From NCBI RefSeq assembly GCF_000300855.1, contig NZ_ALJF01000003.1:1-64000 (forward strand): a DNA stretch of 64,000 bases, in the 5' to 3' direction. Source of the stretch: Agrobacterium albertimagni AOL15. Its GTDB lineage: Bacteria > Pseudomonadota > Alphaproteobacteria > Rhizobiales > Rhizobiaceae. A program made the position numbers and the translations under genes. The notes below the pieces were generated by a model. The model did not search any database, was not told where the DNA came from, and saw only the letters and a list, made by a program, of their open reading frames with translations. Shown here piece by piece: positions 54,106-63,536 of the stretch. Numbering within the stretch: position 1 is the stretch's first letter; each line of letters opens with the position of its first letter.

Positions 54106-54372
54106 TCAGTCGGCGTCGGAACGTTCGGCCTCTGCCGCGATCCTCGCCCGCTCGGCCTCCGCCTTGGCTTCGGCCTTTTTAATCGTGTGGTCGTACATGA
54201 ACAGCAGCTCGTACCCCGCATAGAGCCCGGCCACGACGAAGATCATCGCCCAGCCGGTGGCAGCGTTCGAATACTCCACCCCGGCCCAGGCGAGCGGCAG
54301 CACCGTGCAGAGAATGCGGATCCACAGCGGCTTGAAGAAGGGATGGGTCGGATCGAGGATCTGGAACTTCAA
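54106..54372 (-). CDS. Small inner-membrane protein in the iol operon, unknown
   Basis: 88-residue protein with two adjacent hydrophobic segments (about residues 13-32 and 38-58, WAMIFVVAGLYAGYELLFMY) and a charged, alanine-rich coiled-coil tail (AEAKAEAERARIAAEAERSD). The start is taken as TTG at 54372 (LKFQILDPTHPFF) because GGGAGC lies 6 bases upstream and no ATG fits; an ATG at 54438 is in frame but less likely. It lies between iolE and iolB; function unknown. Confidence 0.68.
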   Translation of the reverse strand: MKFQILDPTHPFFKPLWIRILCTVLPLAWAGVEYSNAATGWAMIFVVAGLYAGYELLFMYDHTIKKAEAKAEAERARIAAEAERSDAD

Positions 54373-54442
54373 GGCTTTGCTCCCGGCAGTCTTGTGAATG
54401 GGTCGCCTGCAATAGAGCCCAAATCCGTGTGCTGTCAAAACA

Positions 54443-54468
54443 CGGGGCGGAGATAAGTCCCCGCCCCG
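54443..54468 (-). terminator. Hairpin after iolE
   Basis: On the minus strand CGGGGCGG, 10-base loop, CCGCCCCG followed by TGTTTT, directly after iolE. It may be a partial terminator or processing stem reducing expression of the small gene and iolB. Confidence 0.5.
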
Positions 54469-54477
54469 GCTTCACTG

Positions 54478-55371
54478 TCAGATCAGGCCAGCATCCCTGG
54501 CGAAGCCCTTGAGCGACTTCAGGCCGAGGCTCTGATACTCGAAGGGATTGCGCACATCCGGATCCTGCTCGGCCTCGATGACGATCCAGCCTTGGTATCC
54601 ATGCTCGGCGGCGATCTTCAGAACCGGCGTGAAATCGACGCCGCCTTCGCTGTCGCCGGGAACGGTGAAGACGCCGCGACGCACGCCTTCCAGGAAGGAG
54701 AGCTTTTGCGTGCGCACCTCATCGGCGATCACGGGGCGGACATTCTTTGCATGGATATGGCCGACGCGGTTCATGTATTTCTTCGCCACCGATTCCGGAT
54801 TGCCGCCACCGAAATAGCAATGGCCGGTGTCGAGCAGCAGCTTGGCATGCGGGCCGGTAAACTCCATCAGCTTGTCGATCTCGGCTTCGGTCTCGACTAC
54901 GGTGCCCATGTGATGGTGGTAGACCAGCGAAATACCCTGGCTTGCCGAGAACTCGGCCAACGCCTCGACGCCCGCGCCGAACTTTGCCCATTCGGCATCG
55001 GACAGAACCGGGCGATCAGCAAGCGCCGTATCATCGGCGCCATGGATGGCGTTCGAGGTTTCGCAGACGATGATGACCTTGCAGCCCATGGCCTTCAGCA
55101 CATCGAGGAAAGGCTGCATGGCGGCCTTTTCTTCCTCGATCGTGTTGGTCAGCAGGTTCAGCGAATGCCAGCCGGAGACGAATTTAAGGCCGCGCGGCTC
55201 AAGCACCGACTTCAATCCAGCCGGATCGGTCGGCAGCTTGTGACCCTTCTCGATGCCGTCGAAACCGATCTTGGCGGTTTCGTCCAGGCACTGTTCCAGG
55301 CTGATATGGGCGCCGAGACGGCGGTCGTCATCGTTCGACCAGGCAATCGGGTTGGTTCCGAAAAGGATCAT
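54478..55371 (-). CDS. iolE: myo-inosose-2 dehydratase
   Basis: 297-residue sugar-isomerase/AP-endonuclease-2-fold enzyme dehydrating 2-keto-myo-inositol. Visible: [55 protein letters not shown] and the metal glutamate in [19 protein letters not shown]. It follows iolD after 2 bases. Confidence 0.96.
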   Translation of the reverse strand: MILFGTNPIAWSNDDDRRLGAHISLEQCLDETAKIGFDGIEKGHKLPTDPAGLKSVLEPRGLKFVSGWHSLNLLTNTIEEEKAAMQPFLDVLKAMGCKVIIVCETSNAIHGADDTALADRPVLSDAEWAKFGAGVEALAEFSASQGISLVYHHHMGTVVETEAEIDKLMEFTGPHAKLLLDTGHCYFGGGNPESVAKKYMNRVGHIHAKNVRPVIADEVRTQKLSFLEGVRRGVFTVPGDSEGGVDFTPVLKIAAEHGYQGWIVIEAEQDPDVRNPFEYQSLGLKSLKGFARDAGLI

Positions 55372-55373
55372 GA

Positions 55374-57194
55374 TCAGGTTCTTTCCTTCAGAGCCGCTTC
55401 ATAGGCAACGCGGGCTTGATTGACTTCGGCGCGGGCGGAGACTTCCGGCACCGCGACATCCCACCAGTAGCCGCCAGCTCCGGTGGTTGGATAAGGATCG
55501 GTATCGATGACGATAACAGTGGTCTCGGTCGCCTCGCGGGCGGCAGCGAGCGCTGTTTCGAGCTCTGATATCGACGACACCTTGTGGGACCGCGCCCCCA
55601 TTGATGCCGCATGACCGGCAAAATCGATGGCGATGGGGCTGACATTCGAATGGGCGTAGAGGTTGTTGAACTGTGCGCCGCCGGTGCCCATCTGCAGCCG
55701 GTTGATGCAGCCGTAGCCCCGGTTGTCGGTGATGACGACAGTGATTTTCACGCCCATGCCGACAGCGGTTGCCAGTTCCGAATTCATCATCATGTAGGAG
55801 CCGTCGCCGACCATGACGATGACGTCGCGGTCCGGTTCCGCCATCTTGATGCCGAGGCCACCGGCGATCTCATAACCCATACAGGAGAAGCCGTATTCCA
55901 TGTGATAGGAGAGCGGCAGCTTGGACTTCCAGAGCTGATGCAGCTCGCCCGGCATGGTGCCGGCGGCACACATGACCACCGTATTGTCCCGCGAGGCGCG
56001 CTGCACGGCACCGATCACCTGCATGTCGGTCGGCAGCGCATTGCTGTCGGTGGGTGCTGCCGTCACGGCATCCGCCTTGGCGAACCACGAGGCCTTGAGA
56101 CCGGCATCAGGTGCTGAATACGTGTGATCACCGAGTGCTGCCGAGAGCTTTTCCAGCCCGATCTTGGCATCCGCTACCAGCGGGATCGCATCATGCTTGG
56201 CGCTGTCGTAAGGCTGGACGTTGAGCGCCAGGATCTTGCGATTAGGGTTCTTGAACAGCGCCCAGGAACCCGTGGTGAAATCCTGGAAACGCGTGCCGAC
56301 GCCGATGACGAGATCTGCCTTTTCGGAGACGACATTGGCGCTCTCTGCCCCGGTGACACCAACAGGGCCGAAGTTCAGGCCATGGTCCCATGATAGTGCC
56401 GATTTGCCGGCCTGCGTTTCGACAACAGGGATCTGGTGCTTCTCGACAAAGGCCTTCAGCGTGTCTGTAGCGCCCGAAAAATGCACGCCGCCACCAGCAA
56501 CGATCACAGGGTTCTTCGCAGTCTTGAGAGCCGCAACCGCTGCTTCGAACTCCACGACATCGGGCTCCGGACGACGGAAACGCCAAGTTTTCTTGACAAA
56601 GAAGCTTTCCGGGTAATCGTAAGCCTCGGCCTGCACATCCTGGCAGAAGGCAAGCGTGACAGGGCCGCAATCGGCGGGATCCGTTAGCGTGCGCATGGCG
56701 CGCGGAAGTGCGGTGAGCAACTGCTCCGGCCGCATGATGCGATCGAAATAGCGGCTGACCGGACGGAAGCAGTCATTCGCCGACATCGTGCCGTCGCCGA
56801 AATCCTCGATCTGCTGCAGCACCGGATCCGGGCCGCGATTGGCAAAGACATCGCCGGGAATGAAGAGCACCGGCAGGCGGTTCACATGGGCGAGCGCCGC
56901 CGCCGTCACCATGTTGAGCGCACCGGGGCCAATCGAGGACGTGACCGCCATCGCGCGACGGCGACCGAGCTGCTTGGCATAGGCGATCGCCGCATGCGCC
57001 ATCGACTGCTCGTTCTGGCCGCGATAGGTCGGCAGCTCGTCGCGGATGCCATAAAGCGCCTCGCCGATGCCGGCGACATTGCCGTGACCAAAGATCGCCC
57101 ACATGCCAGCGATATAGGGCACTCCGTCCTCGTTCATCTGGCTGGCGAGGTAACGCATCATCGCCTGGGCGGCGGTCAGCCGGATCGTCTTCAT
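55374..57194 (-). CDS. iolD: 3D-(3,5/4)-trihydroxycyclohexane-1,2-dione hydrolase
   Basis: 606-residue thiamine-diphosphate enzyme opening the inositol ring to 5-deoxy-glucuronate. The N-terminal PYR domain contains [20 protein letters not shown], and the C-terminal ThDP-Mg site is [19 protein letters not shown]. Its start overlaps the iolC stop by ATGA, so translation is coupled. Confidence 0.96.
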   Translation of the reverse strand: MKTIRLTAAQAMMRYLASQMNEDGVPYIAGMWAIFGHGNVAGIGEALYGIRDELPTYRGQNEQSMAHAAIAYAKQLGRRRAMAVTSSIGPGALNMVTAAALAHVNRLPVLFIPGDVFANRGPDPVLQQIEDFGDGTMSANDCFRPVSRYFDRIMRPEQLLTALPRAMRTLTDPADCGPVTLAFCQDVQAEAYDYPESFFVKKTWRFRRPEPDVVEFEAAVAALKTAKNPVIVAGGGVHFSGATDTLKAFVEKHQIPVVETQAGKSALSWDHGLNFGPVGVTGAESANVVSEKADLVIGVGTRFQDFTTGSWALFKNPNRKILALNVQPYDSAKHDAIPLVADAKIGLEKLSAALGDHTYSAPDAGLKASWFAKADAVTAAPTDSNALPTDMQVIGAVQRASRDNTVVMCAAGTMPGELHQLWKSKLPLSYHMEYGFSCMGYEIAGGLGIKMAEPDRDVIVMVGDGSYMMMNSELATAVGMGVKITVVITDNRGYGCINRLQMGTGGAQFNNLYAHSNVSPIAIDFAGHAASMGARSHKVSSISELETALAAAREATETTVIVIDTDPYPTTGAGGYWWDVAVPEVSARAEVNQARVAYEAALKERT

Positions 57195-59119
57195 GCTTTT
57201 CCTCCCTTGGCGGAAACCGCCTTTTGGCGCGCCGCATCCCAGATCGCACAGAGGCTCTGATAACGGGCCGCCATGTCCTCCACTGCCTGGGCGTCATTGA
57301 TGCTGCCGGCGAGCCACTTGCGCGCGGCGTCCCCGAAGATCGTACGACCGACAGCGAAACCCTTGACCAGATCAAAGCCGGCGGCAAGCTGGAAACTCGC
57401 CTCCAGTTCCGCCTGAGGCGCATCGAGACCGAGCACGACGATGCCGCGCGTATAGGGATCGTTGCGCTCGATGGCATTGCAGGCATTGGCCCAGGACGCG
57501 GTCGTCTTCATCGGCTCCAGCTTCCACCAGTCGGGATAGACGCCGATCTCGTAGAAGCGCTCGATGATCTTCGCCACCGTCTCGTCGTTACAGGCACCGA
57601 CCTTGGAGGGGATGACCTCCAGCAGGAATTCGAGGCGATTGCGGCGCGCGGCATGGAAGAGCCTGAGCACCGTCTGCTCCTGCTCGACCTTCATCTCTGC
57701 GCTATCATCGGGGTGATAGAAGCAGAGCACCTTGACGACATGCTCAACCGGCCATTCGACCAGGCCGCCGAAATCGGGGCCGATTTCCGGCTCCAGCGTC
57801 AGCGGGCGCGAGCCCGGCCATTCGACGGGACGACCGATCCACAGCCCCGTACCGGCAGCGCGATAGAGCGCCTCCCGACCAAGGCGGCTGTCGCAGAGCA
57901 GCCCGTAACCGGAACTGCCGCCGGAGACCTTGAGTGCCGCGTCAAGGCAGAGGTTCTTAAAGGCTCCGATCCGATGTTCGGAAACGCCGGCCTCCTTCGC
58001 CATGGCTTCGAGCTGCATCCGGTGATCGAAGGCAAAGACCCGCATGGTCGACCAGTCATTCTTGCGGTTTGTCGACCAGTGCACCTGCTCGAGCGCCGCA
58101 TCCTTGCGCAGCGCCTTGTTCTTGATGCCGGTGCGGAAAAAATACTGCAGCTCTTCCCAGCTCGGATAGGCCGGCGTGCAGCCGTGGCGCGAGACGGCGA
58201 AGGCGCCGCAGGCGTTGGCGAATTTCAGCGAGGTCGGCCAGTCTTCGCCGGTCAGCCAGCCCTTGAGCAGGCCGGACATGAAACCGTCACCGGCCCCCAG
58301 CACGTTGAAGACTTCGATCGGGAAACCTTCGCCCGTCTGACCCTCGTCGAGACTGTCGGGAATGGCATCCTCGAACACCACGGCGCCCATCGGCCCACGT
58401 TTGCAGACCAGCGTGGCCGGCGAGACCTGGCGCACGGCGCGCAGCGACTCGATCGTATCGGTCGAGCCACCGGCGATATGGAATTCCTCTTCCGTGCCGA
58501 CGATCAGGTTGAACAGATGCAGGGTGGATTGCAGCTTGCGCGTCACCTTTTCGGATTCGACGAACCGGCTTTCGCCATCGCCGTGGCCGGCGAGACCCCA
58601 GAGGTTCGGGCGATAATCGATGTCGAGTGCGGTCAAGCCACCGGACTGGCGGGCGATTTCCAGCGCCTTCAATACGGCCTGCTCCGTGCGCGGGTTGGAG
58701 AGATGCGTGCCGGTCGCGCAGACGCAGCGCGCTTCTGCGACGAAATCCGGATCGATATCCTCTTCCGACAGCGCCATGTCGGCACAGTTCTCGCGGTAGA
58801 AGATGAGCGGAAACTGGTGTTCGTCTCTGATACCGAGCAGAACAAGCGCGGTCAGCCGCTCCTTGTCGGTCTTCACGCCGCGCACATCGACGCCTTCACG
58901 CACCAGCTGCTCGCGAATGAAGCGCCCCATATGCTCGTCACCGACGCGGGTAATCAACGCCGACTTCAAGCCGAGCCGCGCGGTGCCGGCGGCGATATTC
59001 GTCGGAGAGCCGCCAATATATTTATTGAAAGAGGCCATGTCCTCCAGCCGGCCACCGACCTGGGTCCCGTAAAGGTCCACGGACGAGCGACCGATCGTGA
59101 TGAGATCGAGCGAAGCCAA
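57191..59119 (-). CDS. iolC: Bifunctional 5-dehydro-2-deoxygluconokinase with DUF2090 aldolase domain
   Basis: 642-residue fusion. The N-terminal PfkB kinase (LITIGRSSVDLYGTQVGGRL, GGSPTNIAAGTARLG, NVLGAGDGFMSGLLKGWL) is joined to a C-terminal DUF2090 domain (from about residue 325, FAFDHRMQLEAMAKEAGVSE, GLLCDSRLGREAL), which probably acts as the IolJ-type aldolase on the phosphorylated product. The fusion is usual in rhizobia. The start is TTG at 59119 with CAGGGAGG 7 bases upstream; an ATG at 59188 lacks a ribosome site. First gene of the iol run. Confidence 0.93.
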   Translation of the reverse strand: MASLDLITIGRSSVDLYGTQVGGRLEDMASFNKYIGGSPTNIAAGTARLGLKSALITRVGDEHMGRFIREQLVREGVDVRGVKTDKERLTALVLLGIRDEHQFPLIFYRENCADMALSEEDIDPDFVAEARCVCATGTHLSNPRTEQAVLKALEIARQSGGLTALDIDYRPNLWGLAGHGDGESRFVESEKVTRKLQSTLHLFNLIVGTEEEFHIAGGSTDTIESLRAVRQVSPATLVCKRGPMGAVVFEDAIPDSLDEGQTGEGFPIEVFNVLGAGDGFMSGLLKGWLTGEDWPTSLKFANACGAFAVSRHGCTPAYPSWEELQYFFRTGIKNKALRKDAALEQVHWSTNRKNDWSTMRVFAFDHRMQLEAMAKEAGVSEHRIGAFKNLCLDAALKVSGGSSGYGLLCDSRLGREALYRAAGTGLWIGRPVEWPGSRPLTLEPEIGPDFGGLVEWPVEHVVKVLCFYHPDDSAEMKVEQEQTVLRLFHAARRNRLEFLLEVIPSKVGACNDETVAKIIERFYEIGVYPDWWKLEPMKTTASWANACNAIERNDPYTRGIVVLGLDAPQAELEASFQLAAGFDLVKGFAVGRTIFGDAARKWLAGSINDAQAVEDMAARYQSLCAIWDAARQKAVSAKGGKA

Positions 59120-59177
59120 GCGATGTCCTCCCTGTGATGCGGGATCTTTCGCCCCGCCTCGCGACCGCTCCGGTTTT

Positions 59178-59216
59178 GGAACGGCCATTCTTGAAATAGA
59201 CTATAAATTCTATTTC
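59178..59216. promoter_or_regulatory. Candidate IolR control region upstream of iolC
   Basis: GGAA-N6-TTCT (59178-59191) is one base from the GGAA-N6-TTCC IolR motif reported in Sinorhizobium. Directly beside it is a perfect inverted repeat, GAAATAGA-8-TCTATTTC (59193-59216). The region lies between the iolR stop and the iolC start, where the iolCDEB promoter is expected. Confidence 0.55.
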
Positions 59217-59237
59217 TGAGAAATTCAATACGGACGT

Positions 59238-60056
59238 TCAGCCATCCTGTCGCGCAGTGCCGACAGCGACAGACAGCGTGATCGCAAGACACAACGTCGC
59301 CGACAGAGACCGGAAGGCGCCGAAATCGACTTCCGAGACCGACAAAAGCGTCGCCCCCATGCGGCGCAGCGGACTGACCACCGTATCGGTGACGGCGACG
59401 ACAGGAATGCCGCGCGCCCGGACCTGCTCGACCAGTTCGAGCGTCTCGGCCGAATAGGGGGAGAAAGTGATGGCAAGCAGGGCATCGCCCTCGCGGATGG
59501 CATGATGATTGTCCAGCCGGCCGACAACGCTGTGCAACATGGCCGGCACGCCCATCTTCTCGAAGGCATAGGCCATGTAGCTCGCAACCGGAAAGGAGCG
59601 GCGCAGACCGATGATGTGGATCATACGCGCCTCGGACAACTGTTTGACCGCCACCTCCATCGCCTGCGAATCAACGGTTTTGGCGAGATTTTCGAGCGAC
59701 AGTCGCCCAGCCTCGACAAATTCGGCGAGAAGGGCGGATGGCGAGCCTTCGGCCTTTTCCCGCAGATGCTGGAGACGCGTGGAATAGTCAGGCCAGCCTC
59801 CGACGAAGCTCTCGCGAAACAGCTTCTGCATCTCCGAAAAGCCTGTGAAGCCCATGATCTGGCAAAAGCGCATGAAGGCGGACGGCTGGACGCCCGCACC
59901 ATCCGCCATCTCCGCCACCGTGGAAACCGCAATGCGATCCTTGTTGGCAGCGACATAATCGGCGCATTGCCTCAACCGCTTCGGCAGGCTGCCGGAGACT
60001 TCCAGCAGACGATCCTCGAAGGCCTTGATGGTCTGCGGTCCACCGCTCTCGCTCAT
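59238..60056 (-). CDS. iolR: RpiR/MurR family regulator IolR
   Basis: 272-residue repressor with an N-terminal HTH_6 domain (RLRQCADYVAANKDRIAVST, MADGAGVQPSAFMRFCQ) and a C-terminal SIS sugar-phosphate-binding domain (IHIIGLRRSFPVASYM, GDALLAITFSPYSAETLELV). It should sense a phosphorylated inositol intermediate. It stands between iolC and the divergent iolG. The start at 60056 has AGGGGAG close upstream; an ATG at 60074 is the alternative. Confidence 0.93.
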   Translation of the reverse strand: MSESGGPQTIKAFEDRLLEVSGSLPKRLRQCADYVAANKDRIAVSTVAEMADGAGVQPSAFMRFCQIMGFTGFSEMQKLFRESFVGGWPDYSTRLQHLREKAEGSPSALLAEFVEAGRLSLENLAKTVDSQAMEVAVKQLSEARMIHIIGLRRSFPVASYMAYAFEKMGVPAMLHSVVGRLDNHHAIREGDALLAITFSPYSAETLELVEQVRARGIPVVAVTDTVVSPLRRMGATLLSVSEVDFGAFRSLSATLCLAITLSVAVGTARQDG

Positions 60057-60092
60057 TCGCTCCCCTACCCTCATCCGGACACATCGTCCCGC

Positions 60093-60138
60093 TTGACAGA
60101 AATCGTATCACGATCTAGCAAAATGGAACATATATTCC
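60093..60138. promoter_or_regulatory. iolR-iolG divergent promoter and IolR operator
   Basis: TTGACA at 60093-60098, then 17 bases and TAGCAA, gives a candidate promoter toward iolG. ATCGT-ATC-ACGAT is an inverted repeat inside it. The exact IolR motif GGAA-CATATA-TTCC occurs at 60125-60138 within the longer palindrome TGGAACATATATTCCA. Operator overlapping promoter implies repression of iolG and probably iolR. Confidence 0.7.
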
Positions 60139-60260
60139 AAAACGCGGCATTTGCCAGCGCGAAATGGAACAGCTTTCAGGCGCCTCCATCAGGAGCGTCC
60201 AACGACATCACGATCGCCTCCTCTCGATGAGAGACAAAGGCGCATAGGGAGGAAATGAAC

Positions 60261-61256
60261 ATGGTCACGAGACTGGCACTTTTGGGCGCCGGCCGCATCG
60301 GCAAGGTGCATGCAAAGGCAATCGCGGAAGACAAGCGCGCGAAACTCGTCGCAGTTGCCGATGCATTCGCAGACGCCGCCAACGCCATCACGGCCCAGAC
60401 CGGCTGCGCGGTGAAGACGATCGAGGAGATCGAGGCCGACAAGGACATCGACGCCGTCATCATCTGCACGCCGACCAACACGCATGCCGATCTGATCGAA
60501 CGTTTTGCCAAGGCCGGCAAGGCGATCTTCTGCGAGAAGCCGATCGACCTGGATGTGGCACGCGCCAAGGCCTGCTTGGAAACCGTGCGCGCCGTCGGCG
60601 GCAAGGTCATGCTCGGCTTCAACCGCCGCTTCGACCCGCATTTCCAGGCCGTGCGCAAGGAGATCGACAAGGGCTCGATCGGCAAGGTCGAGATGGTGAC
60701 GATCACCAGCCGCGACCCGGGTGCACCGCCGGCCGACTACATCAAGGTGTCCGGCGGCATCTTCCGCGACATGACCATCCATGACTTCGACATGGCCCGC
60801 TTCCTGCTCGGCGAAGAAATCGAAACGGTCCAGGCGTCGGCTTCCGTTCTCGTCGATCCCAAGATCGGCGAGCTCGGTGATTACGACAGCGCCTCCTTGA
60901 TCCTGACGACGAAAAGCGGCCGCCAGGCGATCATCTCCAACTCCCGCCGCGCGTCTTACGGCTACGACCAGCGCATCGAAGTTCATGGTTCGCTCGGTTC
61001 TGTCTCGGCCGAAAACCAGCGCCCGGTCTCCATCGAAGTCGCCAACAAGGACGGCTATACCCGCCCGCCGCTGCATGACTTCTTCATGACCCGCTATACC
61101 GCGGCCTATGCAGCCGAAATCTCCGCCTTCATCGACGCGCTCGACAACGGCACGCCGATGGCACCCTCAGCGGAAGACGGCCTGATTGCGCTTGCGCTGG
61201 CTGACGCCGCCGTCAAGTCCGCTAAGGACAAGTCTGCCGTTACCGTCAGCTACTGA
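60261..61256 (+). CDS. iolG: Inositol 2-dehydrogenase
   Basis: 331-residue NAD-dependent Gfo/Idh/MocA enzyme oxidising myo-inositol to 2-keto-myo-inositol, the first step of the pathway. N-terminal Rossmann: LALLGAGRIGKVHAKAIAED; catalytic EKP lysine in IFCEKPIDLD; substrate region VSGGIFRDMTIHDFDMARFL. The ATG at 60261 is 8 bases from GGGAGG; an ATG 6 bases earlier is too close to it. Its own terminator follows. Confidence 0.95.
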   Translation: MVTRLALLGAGRIGKVHAKAIAEDKRAKLVAVADAFADAANAITAQTGCAVKTIEEIEADKDIDAVIICTPTNTHADLIERFAKAGKAIFCEKPIDLDVARAKACLETVRAVGGKVMLGFNRRFDPHFQAVRKEIDKGSIGKVEMVTITSRDPGAPPADYIKVSGGIFRDMTIHDFDMARFLLGEEIETVQASASVLVDPKIGELGDYDSASLILTTKSGRQAIISNSRRASYGYDQRIEVHGSLGSVSAENQRPVSIEVANKDGYTRPPLHDFFMTRYTAAYAAEISAFIDALDNGTPMAPSAEDGLIALALADAAVKSAKDKSAVTVSY

Positions 61257-61298
61257 GACGCAAGAGCTCCCGCGTAACCGTAAGGTCACGCAGAACGG

Positions 61299-61333
61299 AA
61301 ACGCCGCCCGAACCTCCTCGGGCGGCGTTTTCC
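61299..61333 (+). terminator. Terminator after iolG
   Basis: AACGCCGCCCGA, 6-base loop, TCGGGCGGCGTT then TTCC: a strong 12-bp stem, 43 bases after the iolG stop, facing the convergent Gfo/Idh gene. Confidence 0.88.
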
Positions 61334-61349
61334 ATTTCGATCGCTAAGA

Positions 61350-62408
61350 CTAGACCGCCAGCTCGCGCCGCTCGACTTCCGTCAGCATGGCAAGATCTAG
61401 GATCTTCTGCAGATTTGCGGCATGCCGGAAGCTCGGCTCCTGGCCATAACCGGAGCGGATCGCCGTGATGAACTTCTGATAGTTCGTCTCCACCGGATCG
61501 ACTTCGATCTCGCGCCAGACCGCCTTCTCGATATCCTCTTGCAGGCAGGCCCGAAGACTTGAGCCGTCGAGCCGATGGATGACCTCAAGCGCGCCCTTGT
61601 CGCCATGCACCCGTAGGCGCAGCTCGTTCAAATGACCGGTCGCCCAGCGGCTGGCATGGATCACGCCCATGGCACCATTGGTGAACTCGGTCGTCATGGT
61701 GAAGCTGTCATTCGCATCGAGATCATATTCGCCGATCCTGTTGCCCGGCGCCTTGTCGAAGGTCTTCAGTCGCGCAAAAACATGGTCGATATCGGTCGCC
61801 GCACCGTAGCCGGCAAAGTCGAGAATATGGATGCCGACATCGCCCAGAACGCCGTTCGAGCCGTGCTTGGTGGACAAGCGCCAGAGCCATTGGCTTTCGG
61901 TCGACCAATCGCCCCAGGCCTTGGAGACGAGCCAGCTCTGCAGGTAGGAGGCCTCGATGTGGCGGACCTTGCCGATCTCGCCACCGATGACCATTTGCCT
62001 CGCCTTCTGCACCTGGGCGACGTTGCGGTAAGTGAGGTTCACCATGTTGACGAGGCCGGACATTTCCGCCGCGGTCGCCATCTCGTCGGCCTTGGCATAG
62101 TTCTCGGCCAGGGGCTTTTCGCACATGACATGTTTGCCGGCAGCGAGAAGCTTGAGCGTCGTCGGATAATGCACCTTGTCCGGTGTGACATTGGTGACAG
62201 CATCGAACTCGCCCCAGGCGATCGCCTCGTCCAGCGAGGTGAAAGTGTGGGGAATATTGTGCCGGGCGGCAAAGGCCCGCACCGTCGCCATGTCGAGATC
62301 AACAGCCGCGACGAGCTGCACATCGGTGATGGTCGAGAAGTTCATGGCATGGGTATTGGCCATGCCACCAGTGCCGAGGATCAGCAGGCGTATGGGGGCA
62401 GTGCTCAT
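61350..62408 (-). CDS. Gfo/Idh/MocA family oxidoreductase
   Basis: 352-residue NAD(P)-dependent sugar oxidoreductase. The Rossmann site is [18 protein letters not shown] and the EKP motif [12 protein letters not shown]-terminal substrate domain contains [19 protein letters not shown]. Its start overlaps the stop of the ThuA-like gene by ATGA. ThuB, the partner of ThuA in Sinorhizobium trehalose/disaccharide use, belongs to this family, so a similar role is possible. Confidence 0.88.
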   Translation of the reverse strand: MSTAPIRLLILGTGGMANTHAMNFSTITDVQLVAAVDLDMATVRAFAARHNIPHTFTSLDEAIAWGEFDAVTNVTPDKVHYPTTLKLLAAGKHVMCEKPLAENYAKADEMATAAEMSGLVNMVNLTYRNVAQVQKARQMVIGGEIGKVRHIEASYLQSWLVSKAWGDWSTESQWLWRLSTKHGSNGVLGDVGIHILDFAGYGAATDIDHVFARLKTFDKAPGNRIGEYDLDANDSFTMTTEFTNGAMGVIHASRWATGHLNELRLRVHGDKGALEVIHRLDGSSLRACLQEDIEKAVWREIEVDPVETNYQKFITAIRSGYGQEPSFRHAANLQKILDLAMLTEVERRELAV

Positions 62409-63190
62409 TTGTAGCCTTCCTCACCGGCCTGATGCAGGCGCGGTCCACGTTCCGTGATCGGCTCCAGCGCCTGCTCGACCGGGACATTCGGCGCATCATG
62501 CACGGCCGAATAGCGCGGCATCGGATTGTAGGCCCACTTCACCCCGTTGCGAAGCACCTGCTGAACGGTCGCGTCGTGATAGGTCGGGTAAGTCTCGTGG
62601 CCCGGCCTGAAATAGAAGATATTGCCCGCACCGCGGCGCCAGGTGAGGCCCGAGCGGAAGATCTCGCCACCGGCGAACCAGGAGATGAACACCGTCTCCA
62701 GCGGCTCCGGCACGGAGAAGAACTCGCCGTACATTTCCTCGTTTTCGAGCACGAAGTTTTCCGGAATGCCGGCTGCGATCGGATGGCCGGGATTGACCGT
62801 CCAGATCCGCTCCCGCTCACCCGCCTCGCGCCATTTGAGCGCACAGGGGGTGCCCATCAGCCGCTTGAACGGCTTGGCAAAGTGACCGGAATGCAGGACG
62901 AGCAGCCCCATGCCTTCCCAGACTCGGCTTGCGACCCGCTCGACGATCTCGTCGGAGACATCGCCATGCGCCTTGTGGCCCCACCAGACGAGCACATCGG
63001 TGTCGGCAAGGCGGGCTTCGGAAAGGCCATGCTCCGGCTCCTGCAGGGTGGCCGTCGTCGCCTCGATTTCGCTCTCAGTGTTCAGAGCAGCGGCAATCGT
63101 CGCATGCATGCCGTCGGGATAAATCCCGCGGACGACGGCGTTTTCGCGCTCGTGAATGTTTTCACCCCAGACAACCGTTCTGATCGTCAT
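62405..63190 (-). CDS. ThuA-like trehalose-utilisation family protein
   Basis: 261-residue ThuA-domain protein (class I glutamine amidotransferase-like fold): [59 protein letters not shown] and [15 protein letters not shown]. In Sinorhizobium ThuA and ThuB oxidise or process disaccharides such as trehalose and maltitol. Here it is coupled to a Gfo/Idh enzyme and divergent from a LacI regulator. Confidence 0.88.
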   Translation of the reverse strand: MTIRTVVWGENIHERENAVVRGIYPDGMHATIAAALNTESEIEATTATLQEPEHGLSEARLADTDVLVWWGHKAHGDVSDEIVERVASRVWEGMGLLVLHSGHFAKPFKRLMGTPCALKWREAGERERIWTVNPGHPIAAGIPENFVLENEEMYGEFFSVPEPLETVFISWFAGGEIFRSGLTWRRGAGNIFYFRPGHETYPTYHDATVQQVLRNGVKWAYNPMPRYSAVHDAPNVPVEQALEPITERGPRLHQAGEEGYK

Positions 63191-63308
63191 CTGAATTCTC
63201 CTTGGTTAGCGCCAGTCAACCGGCCATCAGAAAAGCCTCGACGAGACCCATCGTTCCGTCAGAACTAGGAATGAATCAAAACGAAACTAGGGCACGAAAC
63301 GGAAAATT

Positions 63309-63322
63309 TGAAAGCGGTTTGA
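63309..63322. promoter_or_regulatory. LacI-family operator candidate, upstream of thuA-like operon
   Basis: TGAAAGCGGTTTGA, an imperfect palindrome around the CG step typical of LacI/GalR operators, about 120 bases before the thuA-like start. It resembles the second site at 63433. Confidence 0.5.
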
Positions 63323-63432
63323 AGAGCCACACTTGCAGTTGGCAGCTTGGGTGTCAAACAGCCTTTCTATGAGGATTGAGGTTCTCCACGGACACATATC
63401 GCAATCTGCAAGCCACTGGACATGCTAGCTTT

Positions 63433-63472
63433 TGGAAGCGCTTTGACATTGCGATACAAGAATTGCCACAAT
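63433..63472 (+). promoter_or_regulatory. LacI operator overlapping a promoter for the lacI-type gene
   Basis: TGGAAGCGCTTTGA (63433-63446) is a good LacI-family palindrome. TTGACA at 63443-63448 overlaps its right end and is followed after 18 bases by CACAAT, a plausible -35/-10 pair. The overlap predicts autorepression of the regulator gene at 63537. Confidence 0.55.
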
Positions 63473-63536
63473 GCGCCAACGCATGACATAAGCCGTGGGC
63501 GAGCAGCGATAGCCTCGCGAAGGTGCAGGCGAACGT

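Larger units (their letters stand above)
63191..63536. other. 346-base divergent control region, thuA-like / lacI
   Basis: No gene is seen here. The region is markedly AT-richer than its surroundings and holds two LacI-type operator candidates (63309 and 63433) and a sigma-70 promoter candidate toward the LacI gene. No riboswitch-like or repeat structure was recognised. Confidence 0.6.
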
